Shown one piece after another: positions 34,481 through 44,460 of a stretch of 64,000 bases of DNA. The position numbers and the translations under genes were made by a program. The DNA lies in the NCBI GenBank assembly GCA_035235625.1, contig CP141150.1, positions 8,370,001 through 8,434,000 of the forward strand, read 5' to 3'. This stretch comes from Saururus chinensis (Eukaryota > Streptophyta > Magnoliopsida > Piperales > Saururaceae). Numbering within the stretch: position 1 is the first letter of the stretch; each line of letters starts with the position of its first letter. The notes beneath the pieces were generated by a model that saw nothing but the letters and a program-made list of their open reading frames with translations, was not told the origin of the DNA and ran no database searches.

Positions 34481-35457
34481 TCGGACCTGACACAGTTCTG
34501 CCTAAAAACTACAGTACCTCAAAAAATATAACACCAAATATGTAATGTTGAAGGGTCTGTTTAGATTGGTAGAAATTTGGACAAAAGGAGAGAGAAGGAG
34601 AATATAAGTGAGAGATAAATTAGGAGATTCCTAAAAAAATTTACTGTTTGGTTGCACAAATGGTGTTAGAGAAAATTAAAACTTAAATCTACCAATTATA
34701 GTGGTGGTGGTGGAGGTAGTAGTGGTAGTGGTGGTGGTGACAGTAATGATGGTGGGGACGACGGTGGTGGCAGTGGCGACGTTAATAGTGGCGGAGGTGG
34801 CGGTGGCGAGGGTAGTGGTAGTGGAGGCAGTGACGGTGGTGGGGGTGGAAGAGGTGGCAAAAGTGGTAATGGAAGGGGTGGTGGCGGTGGTAGTAGTAGT
34901 TGTGGCGTGGTAGCAGCGGTGCCGATGGTGGTGGCGGTGGTAGTGGTGGTTGCAGTGGCGGTGGTGGCGATGGGGGTGGGGGTGGTGGTTGTGACGTTGG
35001 TGGTAATGGTGGCGGTAGTAGTGGTGGTGACAGTTGTAAGGACCCTCATCTTTAAACCGGGTTTTGGTTTTCTTTAATTATGGTTTAGCGTGAGATTAAC
35101 GTGTTTTCTGATCTTATTCGGTGATTTTGTAAATAAATAGAGTTTGTGATGGTTTTAACTAAAATCAACTTCAATATTAGTGGTTTTAAGTGATTTTAAA
35201 CCAAATGTGAATTTTTGAGATTTTTCAGAATTTTGCACTATTTTCTCAAAAATTAGGGTTTTGGCGGGACCCTTGTGGGCCCCACCGTAGAAAATTTTAT
35301 TTTTTGATTAAATGAACCTAGACATATACTTAAGGTCACACAAAAATTTCAAAATTTTATTAGGCTTAATTTGTGCTTAAATTTGCAAAATAACCACTTT
35401 TAGCCTACTTTTCCTATTTACACCCTAAAACTTACTTATGCATACCCCAACCCTTAC

Positions 35458-35497
35458 TATAAAAGGGCAAACCTGAGCTATTTCCATTTTTGGGAAT
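35458..35497 (+). promoter_or_regulatory. LTR TATA box and leader hairpin, copy 2
   Basis: TATAAAAG lies at 35458-35465. The hairpin ATTTCC/GGGAAT (35480-35497) is the counterpart of 7934-7950 in copy 1. Confidence 0.55.
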
Positions 35498-36134
35498 AGG
35501 CTAAGGAAGGAGGGCTGACATAATCCTCACTTAGGCCCGAATTAGAAGCTGATTAAGGTAAGCTTACTCTAATTAAGCACTAATCCATGACTTTCTTCTT
35601 AATTTCTTCCAAATCTACTATTTTCCCCTTGATTCAATTCTTTTTTGACCATCAAAAGCTACTGATTTATGTTTTACTACAAACCCTAACATTCAAAATT
35701 CGATTTTTATTACCAACAAGCCCTAGATCTAAGGTTTAATTAGGGATTTCTTGAGTAAATCGATTTCTATTAGAGTTTAATTCAAACTCATTGTGTTTTC
35801 AAGGATTTCAAGAAGGGTGACTTTTCAATCCGAGCTTAATCAAGTGCTGAGGTAAAGGGTCTTCAAAATCTTTGTTTATCCATGGTAAAACTCTCTATTT
35901 TTGGCTTATTTCGAAATGGTTTGCTTGATTTAGTGTGTTAATGGTAAGATTAGAAAATGAAATTATTTAATCCTTATTTCTTAGGGTTTTGCATTATTAT
36001 GGTTTAGTTTGATATTCTGGAAGTCAAGGAGGACTTTTGATGATGATTAGGGTGTTAGATGTGGATTTGAAGTGTTATCTAGGGTGTTTCGGTTTGGATT
36101 TGCGAAAAGAAGAAGATGACTGTTCTGCCGTGTT

Positions 36135-36234
36135 GGCGATCGATCGGCCCTGCAGGGCGATCGATCGGCTGAACTGTAAATTTCAAATTTTTGCGTGTAA
36201 CCAATCGAACAGCCTGCAGGGCGATCGATCGGCT
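36135..36234 (+). repeat. Repeated GCGATCGATCGGCC words in LTR copy 2
   Basis: The pair GCGATCGATCGGCC - CTGCAG - GGCGATCGATCGGC is followed about 40 bp later by a second pair, CAATCGAACAGCC - TGCAG - GGCGATCGATCGGC. The words are themselves partly palindromic (CGATCGATCG). The arrangement is the same as at 8580-8691. Confidence 0.6.
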
Positions 36235-36945
36235 ACACAGGAAATTATATGTTGTGTATATGATGTCTATTTTGATGATTTCACTTTAGCTTGCCAATTT
36301 TATATGAATGTGGAGTGTTTTGAGCCATATTATGCTACTGGAAATGCATGCTATTGAGATTATGGAATTGAGATATATGCTTAGAAATTTGTGAAATGAC
36401 TTATATTTTGTGGCATGATGTTGGAATGGTTATCTTGAAATTATGAATGGTTGTTTCCCTTTGGTTAAACATATTCTCAGTAGGACTATAATCATTGTTG
36501 GACTGATTTGTCATGATGGATTGTGGTTAGTGGTGTGTAGATGTTGGTGAATGCCATGACTCAATGATGAAATGAGTGATGTTATATGTGTTTAGCCTTT
36601 ATGGTTGAGTTTTGAATTGAGATATGATTTCAACGATTCTTCTTCAATGATTTCCACTGGAATTCATGTTTGGATAGAAATTCATATGTGTAGTGTGGTA
36701 GTGAGTTGATTTTCAAGCATGTTGATATGCATTTTGTGAAATGCTTCTACTAGATACACACACACACATGTAGGGTTAAATGATGATGTTGAAGCTTAAT
36801 ATTGTGATTATGAATGCTGCACGCATCATGAAAATGGATTTCCAATTGAGGCTTCATCGTGGTTAATCGAATTTGACTGATTGGATACAATGTGATGAAA
36901 TTGTGTGCCGGGTTGATCGGTCGTGGATTAATCGCAAATTGATTG

Positions 36946-37445
36946 GTCCGAAAGGACATATTTTGATTTGAAGTTCATGTGTGGAACGATTTGAAGTTCC
37001 TGTGTGGAACGATTTGAAGTTCCTGTGTGGAACGAGTGCACTCCCCGGGTTGAGTCTAATTAAATGGAATGATGTGGGGACGAGTTGTGTACTTGTCTTG
37101 CGGATTGTGAGAATGTTATTATGTGTGTCATCTGGACCCTGAGAATCCAGTGTGGTATGCCGTGTGCACCCCGCTACCACGTGTTCTAGGATTCTCTGTG
37201 TGAGAACTCGGGCTCTTCCCTCCACAGGAGATGTCCCTGGGCGAACACCCCTGCTCTAGATTCTCTGTGTGAGAATGGGACATCCTTGGCCAGGATCGTC
37301 CAAGGTGAGCAGTATTAGGGATTGACAACCCCGATCTTTCTTGAATTCTTGTGTAGAATTTTGGACCATGACACGCCTTCGTGGCCTTGTCTATGCTCCC
37401 GTCTGTGTGACATTAATGTGTGATCACTCCTTGATGGAGGTTGAT
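36946..37445 (+). other. Array of short stem-loops in LTR copy 2
   Basis: This is the counterpart of 9469-9908. It contains GTCC-GAAA-GGAC (36946-36957); GTTC-ATGTGT-GGAAC (36973-36987); GTTCC-TGTGT-GGAAC (36996-37010 and again 37019-37033); CTGGA/TCCAG (about 37132-37150); CGTG/CACG (about 37161-37181); TTCTC-TGTGT-GAGAA (37192-37206); CTCC-ACA-GGAG (about 37220-37230); ATTCTC-TGTGT-GAGAAT (37260-37276); ATCCT-TGGCC-AGGAT (about 37282-37296); AATTCT-TGTGT-AGAATT (37344-37360); GCC-TTCGT-GGC (about 37375-37385); GTC-TGTGT-GAC (37401-37411); CTCC-TTGAT-GGAG just after. The second stem-loop is present three times in tandem here and once in copy 1. Confidence 0.6.
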
Positions 37446-37850
37446 TTTGATGTTATGAATGTGGAATATTTATGTTAGAGATACATCCATGCATGTTGAT
37501 TTTGATGTTATGCATGTGGAATATGTATGTTAGAGATACATCCATGCAGGTTGATTGTGATGACATTATGCATGTGGGAATATGTATGTTAGAGATATAT
37601 CCATGCAGGTTGATGTTGATGTGATGCATGTGGAATATGTATGTTAGAGATACATCCATGCATGTTACTTTTGATGTTATGCATGTGGAATATGTATGTT
37701 AGAGATACATATATGCAGGTTGAATTGTGAAATAATGCATTTGGGAATATGTATGTTTGAGATACATCCATGCAGTTTGATTTGATACTATGCATGTGGG
37801 AATATGTATGTTAGAGATACATCCATGCAGGTTGAATTATGCATTATGAT
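37446..37850 (+). repeat. Minisatellite in LTR copy 2
   Basis: There are about seven copies of a roughly 55-60-bp unit containing TTATGCATGTGGAATATGTA and GTTAGAGATACATCCATGCA. Each unit has the small inverted repeat ATGTAT-GTTAGAG-ATACAT. The unit differs from that at 9990-10275 in copy 1. Confidence 0.85.
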
Positions 37851-38803
37851 GCAGTTTTTAAGTGATCAGAAAATGATACACCTTGTACATCGTTGATTTG
37901 AAGGATTATATCGCCATGCTATCGTATTTTCGATGTTGTTAGTGATATTAAAACCATTGCTGAGTTTGTTAAACTCACCCCTCTTTTTGTGTTTTGATTT
38001 GGGGCTGCGTGGTGTGACACGCAGACGGACAGGATTGCCTCTTTGAGGAAAGGTCAGAGATAGCTTGGGTGTGATGATGGAGATCGTTGTGTGACTTACT
38101 TTCGTTTGTTTCATGATTTATGTGAGAACCTTTGTGTAGGGTTCTTGTTTTGGATTTATGTCATATTTTACAGTTGTGATGCTTATGACTTATTTTGAGC
38201 CGGTGTGGGCTTTACTTAGCTAAGCTTGTGGGTTTGAGATTGTTATTTACTTTGTGATAAGCAACACCTTTTCCTTCCCTTTTATTTACTCTTGCTCAAA
38301 GGATTGTGCGCACTCCATAGTTGCTGTTAATCGTCCGTGGTTAGGGTTAAGTCTTCCGCTAGATCATTTCTCAATTTTCACTTCGTCGCCCCCCGCGCGC
38401 TTGACCGGCCCTTGGACCGGGTTCGGCTCGGGTCGGGCATCGCCGGGGCGTGACAACAATGGTAATGACAGTGGTGGTGGTGGAGGCGACGTCGGTGGTG
38501 GTGGAGGTGACGTCGGTGGTGGTGATGGTGGCAGTAATAGTGGTGGTGGTGGGGGCAGCAGTGGTGGTGGGGCCATTGGCAATGGTGGTAGTGGTGATGA
38601 CTGTGAGACATAAGTCTTTGGTATACTAATTCTGTCCCAAAATCCACGGGTGTCGAAAATTTTGGGGCTAAATTTTCATCAATTTTTTTTCTCACTTTTC
38701 ACTCTAGTTTCTCTTACCCTATTGCACCAAACTGTAAAAATTGGTTTTTTTTTTAAGATTCCTTTCATTTCCCCCACGTTCCACCAATCCAAACAGTCCC
38801 TAA

Positions 38804-39705
38804 GGGTTTGTTTGGATTGGCAGAAACAGGGAGAAAGGGAAAGATAAAGATAAAGTGAATTCAAGTGAAAGAGAAATTAGGAGATTCCTAAATATTTTCT
38901 ATTGTTTGGTTACACAAATGATGTTAGAGAAAATTGATAGTGATAGTGGTGTAGCGGTGGTGGTGGTTGTGGCGGCGGCGGCGGTGGTGACAATGACATT
39001 GGTGGTGGTGGTGGCAGCGGCGGTGGTGATGGTGGTAATGGCGATGGTAGCGGTGGTGGTGGCAGAGGTGGTGGTGGCGGTGACATTGGTGGTGGTGGTG
39101 GCGGCAGCGGCAACAGTGGCGGTGACGATGGTGGTGGCAATGACATTGATGGTGGTGGTGACAGCAGCGGCAGCGGCAGCGATGGTGGCCGCGGTGGTGG
39201 TGGCAGCAGCAGCGGCGACAGTGGCGATGGTGGTGGTGGTGGCGGTGGTAGAGGTGGTGGTAGATATGGTGGTGGCAGTGACATTAGTGGTGGTGGTGGT
39301 GGCTGCAGTGGTGGCAGCGACGGCGGTAGTGGTGCCAGTGGCAAAGGTGGTGGCAGTGGTGGTGGCGGCGGTAGTGGTGCCAGTGGCAAAGGTGGTGGCA
39401 GTGGTGGTGGCGGCGGCGATGGTGGTGGCGGCGGTGGCGACGACAGTGGCGGTGACGGTGGCGATGGTGATGGTGATGGTAATGGTGGTGATGGTAGTAG
39501 TAGTAAGACATAAGTGTTTAGTATAATGATTTTCTCCCAAAATCCATGGGTTGATGGGTGGAAAATTTTTGTGCCGAATTTTCATCCATTTTCTTTCACT
39601 TTTCACTCTAGTTTCTCTTTCCATGTTGCACCAAACAGTAGAAACTGGGAGATTTTAAGAAGATTTTTTTCCTTTCCCCCGCTTTCCACCAATCCAGAGA
39701 GACCC
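38804..39705. mobile_element. Tourist-like TIR element B with GGT/GGC core
   Basis: This 902-bp element has the inverted ends GGGTTTGTTTGGATTGGCAG and, inverted, GGGTCTCTCTGGATTGGTGG. TAA occurs on both sides (38801-38803 and 39706-39708), the target duplication expected of PIF/Harbinger. Its outer parts match element A closely (TTAGGAGATTCCTAAA, CACAAATGATGTTAGAG, CCCAAAATCCA). The core, 38938-39510, is a degenerate GGT/GGC/GAC repeat. The long Val/Ala or Pro/Thr ORFs in it are artefacts of the repeat. Confidence 0.8.
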
Positions 39706-39708
39706 TAA

Positions 39709-40225
39709 GTATTTTAGACCAACATACAATTAATGCAAGTACTTTAGTTGTTCTACTTGTTCTAATTAAACAATCAATAATAGGTAATTTTATTAATTAT
39801 CTTACAAACCTTTGTTTAATAATTAATAACCTCGTCTAAACCTAAAGATAGACATATTCATCAAATGTCAACCATAGTGACAAATGATTAACCACCATGG
39901 ACCATCTAAATGGAATTATCCATAGTGCAGCCTTGGAATCTACTATGAAGTACCATGACCCAACCTCACCCCTAAGGACTTGGCAAGAGTGAAAGGGCAT
40001 GACCCAAAATTGTACCTGAACAAGAAGTAGTGGGAGAAGTCAACCAAACAGGATGTCAACTACTCTAAATGTGTGTACATTAAATGATTATGAATATAGA
40101 TTGGGTTTGAGCAAAGGCTCATGCAGAGCTCCCTCCAACGGGGAGGTGCATTGGCAAGGCCAAATTAACATCTCGTCAATAGAGCTAAACTTTTAAAAAC
40201 CACCATGAACCCTACTAGTGCTCAA
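39709..40225. other. Intergenic, no gene recognised
   Basis: AT-rich and without recognisable coding sequence. Confidence 0.5.
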
Positions 40226-40508
40226 CAAATAAGGACTCGGAATAAATATCTCAAATCATTTCATCCTCTCTGAGATTAGGGTCAAGACTCGAAACTACCA
40301 TCGGTTCAATAACCAAGGCAAAATCGTCAGGTCGAAGGCCTTGTTCACTCTGAACAAGGCCTTCGACCTGACGATTTTGCCTTGGTTAATCAATGAATAA
40401 GGCCCTCGACCTGACAATTTTGTCTTGGTTAAGGAACCGATAGTAGTTTCAAGTCTCAGAGAGGATGAAAGAGTTTGAGATATTTATTCTGAGTCCTTAT
40501 TTGTTGAG
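40226..40508. repeat. Long fold-back with a perfect 37-bp core
   Basis: The core is a perfect inverted repeat of 37 bp (40311-40347 against 40351-40387) separated by only CTC. The right arm then repeats once in diverged form (40394-40430, TAAGGCCCTCGACCTGAC). Beyond that the inverted repeat continues between 40226-40310 and 40431-40508 (CAACAAATAAGGACTC against GAGTCCTTATTTGTTG). Transcribed from either side, it would fold into a long hairpin. Confidence 0.9.
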
Positions 40509-42404
40509 AGGATGACCTTGTAACTATTGCAACTACATATTTAGAAATTGGAGAAACATCATTTAAATATTATCACCTAAAATGATGTCCCTACTAAGAG
40601 AGAGGTTTGAAGCCCACTCTCAATCCTACAAGCTTCATCTCTATTTGTTCCTCAAATCAAATTCCACTGAAGATGGGAGGTGAAAAATACCACCAAAATA
40701 CCAAAATTCTTAAAAAAGGAATAAAATGATCTATTTTAGTAATGTGCAATTTTGTAGCTCCATCTTTTCTTATAAGATAAAACAAGAGTTGTAATGCCTG
40801 GTGTCAATGGCGTTTGATATTTAGTCCTAGCTACAACTAATTAAAAAGTCGTGAGCCTAATCTCAATTCACAATTATTAGTTCATTAATAGTTAAAAGTA
40901 CAAACTCCAAGAAACACAAATTACACTTCATAAATGCCACTAAAGAATGGAACCTCCTCAAGCAAAATAATCACTTCGAAAAAGAAATGCAAAGACATCA
41001 AATTTTTGAATCATGATTAAATCCCAAATGACCATGTAAATGAACTAGTCTGAATTTCTATAAATTTGATCAGCCACATCATCTATTTGAGCACATTGCC
41101 TAAAAAATATTCTAATAACTCCATAAATCCTTTCTACATGTATCACATAATAAGCGATTAAGTACCAAATCATTACACCTCATCAACCCCCAACATTAAA
41201 CAAGAAAGCCTAATTTAATTAATCAACTAAAATGAACTAAGTTCGACGAGGTCAGGGCCAAGAGGAGGGAGCTTTACCACCCCCTCTGCCCATCTTACTT
41301 GGATCTTTGCCTCATCTCTTGGTGCTTCTTCTTGAGCCGCCTCATTCACTTCTTCTTCTACTAAAAGGGGAGAAAAACCAAATCAAATTAGAATTTTCTT
41401 CAATACAAACATTGTACCAAAGAAATGGAATTTATTTATTCCCACACTAGTCTTTTTTTCCTAAAACATAGTGACAATTTGATTATAAACAATCTTGTAT
41501 CCCTCATAGCAGACACACACATTGATACGAGTGGGAAAAAGATGGTTATGAAAGACTAACTAGATTTCAGAATAATTTTTCAAATGATTTATAAGTTTGT
41601 TTCAATCCCTAGATTTAAAAAATTCCAACATATAAGATCCCAATAAATTTACTCGTGATACTCTTGGCTAAACTTTTTAAGATAAGGGATCCTCAACTTT
41701 AACTCAAAATTCCTTTACAAAAAGCTCAAAAGCAATATCAAAGGTTTTGGAAAGAATAGCAAAAGTGCTATCAAAATCATCGCCTATACAATACATAATT
41801 TGATGTTTTTTACCAAAATAAACTTGACAATGACATATCTCTCTTCTCATAAAGCCTTATGCCAACTCCACAAAGATCACATAAAATTTTCACAGCCAAC
41901 ATATAAAAAAACATTGTCATTATATGATAAAGAATAATTACTTGAAAACAAGTGCACAAACAATAAGTCAACTACATGCTCAATTTCGAGCAATGATTTG
42001 CTGCAAAAAAAATTTCTGAGAAAGGATGGCCATTTTGATAAGTGGTAATGACCGACTCAATGTCACTGAAAGGGATAAGGATAGAAGGAATTGAGTAAAC
42101 TTGAGAAAATATGAGAAAGAGGATATTATTTTTAGTGGCAATGTTTACAAAGAACATAACAAGATAAAATACGCAACATAATTTTCAATTTTCATAAACT
42201 CTACAACATGACTACAAGATTCTAGAAGCTTCTAAGAATAACTATAGTTAGTGCAGCTGGCCATTATCCAAAGTGATATTCAATCAAGGGGTTCCCCTAT
42301 AACATATCTCAGTTACTTATATATATGCAGTTCTCCAAACACTTAGTTCCTCCATTTTCATAAGAAGACATGGTATACTTAAAAAAAGCCTACAACTTTT
42401 TTAT
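40509..42404. other. Intergenic, no supported gene
   Basis: Mostly AT-rich. On the minus strand at 41225-41372 an open stretch behind a CCCTTTTAG acceptor-like site reads EEEVNEAAQEEAPRDEAK and continues to a stop. It looks exon-like, but I found no partner exon and no homology, so I do not call it. Confidence 0.4.
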
Positions 42405-42412
42405 CCCTCCTT

Positions 42413-42418
42413 TATAAG
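42413..42418 (+). promoter_or_regulatory. TATA box before the signal-peptide mini-ORF
   Basis: TATAAG lies 92 bp upstream of an ATG whose product starts with a signal peptide. The intervening sequence is C/A-rich (CACACTCTCTGCTCACCAAC), typical of a plant 5' UTR. Confidence 0.45.
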
Positions 42419-42504
42419 TACACACTCTCTGCTCACCAACCATCCAAAAGTCCAAATAATTAGCAAACTCCAAGTGTTATCTAAACACTTCATATTCTCT
42501 CAAC

Positions 42505-42606
42505 ATGGTTGTCTCTTTCACCTTGTTGAAAACCCTCTCCATCCTCTTCTCTATTCTCAACGTCACCTCCATCCATGCTACTTACTACTTGCAGCAAGCC
42601 AACTAG
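42505..42606 (+). CDS. 33-residue ORF, signal peptide only; gene remnant or small secreted peptide
   Basis: The product begins MVVSFTLLKTLSILFSILNV and ends in an -HA cleavage-like site and about eight more residues (TYYLQQAN) before a stop. The first 25 residues have the n-, h- and c-regions of a secretory signal. A TATA box and a plant-like leader precede it. Downstream of the stop no frame continues with recognisable protein. The simplest reading is a gene broken just after its signal peptide, of a family I cannot identify. An intact gene would need an unseen splice junction within the last codons. A functional 8-residue peptide is possible but less likely. Confidence 0.35.
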   Translation: MVVSFTLLKTLSILFSILNVTSIHATYYLQQAN

Positions 42607-43846
42607 CTTTTTGTGGTATAATCATCAAATATTTCTAACAAAGCAATTATTAACCACATTCAGTAGGAAGGAATTGATACTTCCCAAATTTTGGCAACTA
42701 TGACAAATAATATGCAAAGTCATGTCAATTTCATTTACATAATCCTTACGTATCTAGAGAAGTCAAAAAGTCATTAGTCTCCAATGTCATTCTATTTTGA
42801 TTCAATATTAGTTTCCAAGTATTTAAAAATCCTTGACGTCTAAAGAAATTAACTATTACATCGTAACAGAATTTTACTAACAACAGGACATATAGAATTG
42901 TTCATAATGTAGCAGTAAGCAACTACATGACCTACTTATCGCTAAAAAACATTAAAATTCAAAGGACATTTTTACAAAAAAAGTAGTCTTCCTGAACATA
43001 AACAAGTAAACATAATGTTAATCACACAAAGGATAAAAAAAACTTTACTTACTAATCGCATATCATCTTTAATCACATGTTTAGTAATGGCTGCAAGGTA
43101 GTCCTAGGATATCACTATCAGCAATCCACATGCTTGAGGAAGAGGGTGTAGAAACATACAAAGGTGGAGTGGTCCTAGGAGTTGGTGTAAGCCTTATCAT
43201 AGAAGCTGGAGAGGCTAAGGAGGCCGTCATTGTGGCTTTTGTCTTAGAGGAGCTCAAGGCAAACAACGACGACTCAATCATAGGTGCGAGTGAGGTGGCG
43301 AGAGATGGTGGAGACATAGGCAAAGGCATGGGCTGGGAAGCGGGCGATAATGGAGATGGAAGCCACAGTTGGACTTCATCCCGTCACCCCCACCCAAATC
43401 CTCGAACTATTCTTCTTGAAGGCAGGAACGGGGAGGATGAAGCCAAGGTTGAGGGTAGGATCCTAGAGGATGAAGCCCGATGCTTTGGAAATAAACTTTT
43501 TATAGCGTTGGGGGGGGTAAATCCCGTTTCTTCACTTTCTTTTCTAGAGGTTAAAAAACAAAATTTTTTTAGTTCTTACTTTTCCCAAACCCCCTAATAA
43601 TGTGTATAATGGCTTTCTAGAAATAATTATTTTCCCACTATTTTTTTTAGGATCCCTAACAGGGCCATATTGAGGTTGGAGCAATAGTTACTATTTCAAC
43701 CTTCTCCTCCTAGGAATATTCTCACTTACATTGTATAGCTAATCAAAGAATTCCTTGATATTTGTTGTTGCTCTTCTATTGGCTAATACATTTTATAAAT
43801 ATGTAATTTTTCGTTAGGAATCAATGGAAGAAACCATTATTGCCTT
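42607..43846. other. Intergenic, no supported gene
   Basis: A more GC-rich block at 43080-43600 is open on the plus strand (155 codons) and partly on the minus strand. The plus-strand product is acidic and Gly-rich and has no recognisable domain, and GGGGGGG at 43510 follows. It may be the decayed 5' part of the copia element that starts at about 43850, but this is unsupported. Confidence 0.35.
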
Positions 43847-43849
43847 TTG

Positions 43850-44460
43850 TTTTACATATTCTATTTTTCTATCATTCTTCACACACCATCTCAATCTTTT
43901 AAACTACTAGAAGTTCTTCTAGCCCCCTCTTTACGTCATAATCTTCTCTTTGTTTCTCAGTTCATTAAATATAGCAAGATTACAATTGTTTCTTTGATTT
44001 TTTTCCATGGCTTCATTAAAGATAGCAAGATTACAATTGTTTGTTTGATTTTTTTCCATGGCATTTTATACTGAAGAACTTCTTGTCGGATAGGTTGAGG
44101 CTGAACTCTACTGTCTTCCACATCACATTGTTTCACCTTCTTTTTCATCCATCTCACAATTCTCGCCCTTTATTTGGCACCTATGCCTTGGTCACACCTC
44201 ATTTGATGTCTTGCATGTCTTATAAAAGTCACATCTTATCTAGTTCTAGCCATTATAATCCTCATTGTGCCACAACTGCACCTCCATGAAAAACTCTTAC
44301 TTACTATTTGTTAGTAGCATATTTCTTATAACTAAAGCACTAGAGGTAGTTTTCAATGATGTATAGGCCCTTGTGCTCCTGTAACTTCAATGAATGGTTA
44401 TCAATATTATGTCATCTTTGTCGAGAGTTTTAGTTTCGCCCTCAATTTTACACACCTATT
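43850..44460 (+). pseudogene. Ty1/copia remnant: protease/GAG-pre-integrase and integrase pieces
   Basis: In shifting frames the plus strand reads LLEVLLAPSLRHNLLFVSQF, then WHLCLGHTSF (the His-containing GAG-pre-integrase motif), then at about 44345-44450 LEVVFNDV, stop and, after a frame change, APVTSMNGYQYYVIFVESFS. The last piece matches the N-terminal integrase core of copia polyproteins. A duplication of about 60 bp (TAAAGATAGCAAGATTACAA-type units at 43965-44060) is present. Stops and frameshifts make it non-functional. It is collinear with the reverse transcriptase remnant at 48930-50570. Confidence 0.8.

Larger units (their letters stand above)
35035..38455 (+). mobile_element. Giant solo LTR, copy 2 (about 3.42 kb)
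   Basis: The LTR runs TGTAAGGACC ... GGGGCGTGACA, with 5-bp flanks ACAGT (35030-35034) and ACAAT (38456-38460) that match at 4 of 5 positions. It is inserted in the GGT repeat of element A. It is homologous along its length to the LTR at 7510 and better preserved at the left terminus. A CTGCGTG-GTGTGA-CACGCAG hairpin (about 38004-38023) has a perfect 7-bp stem here and one mismatch in copy 1. There are no retrotransposon genes inside, so it is a solo LTR. Confidence 0.85.
34553..38800. mobile_element. Tourist-like TIR element A, split by a solo LTR
   Basis: The ends are GGGTCTGTTTAGATTGGTAG and, inverted, GGGACTGTTTGGATTGGTGG, as in PIF/Harbinger (Tourist) MITEs. The 3-bp flanks are GAA (left) and TAA (right), compatible with a TWA target duplication. 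Without the LTR and its duplicated 5 bp the element would be about 822 bp. The interior is a degenerate GGT/GGC repeat (34700-35034 and 38456-38600) that opens long artificial ORFs on both strands. It directly abuts element B. Confidence 0.7.

Noticed and set aside
38855-39624. Long Val/Ala, Thr/Ile and Pro/Leu ORFs on both strands
   Set aside because: They come from the GGT/GGC repeat inside the Tourist-like element and have no coding signature.
41225-41372. Exon-like minus-strand stretch reading EEEVNEAAQEEAPRDEAK
   Set aside because: It has an acceptor-like site and an open frame but no partner exon or recognisable family. It may be transposon debris.
43130-43597. 155-codon acidic Gly-rich ORF
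   Set aside because: There is no domain, the opposite strand is also open, and it sits next to a dead copia element.
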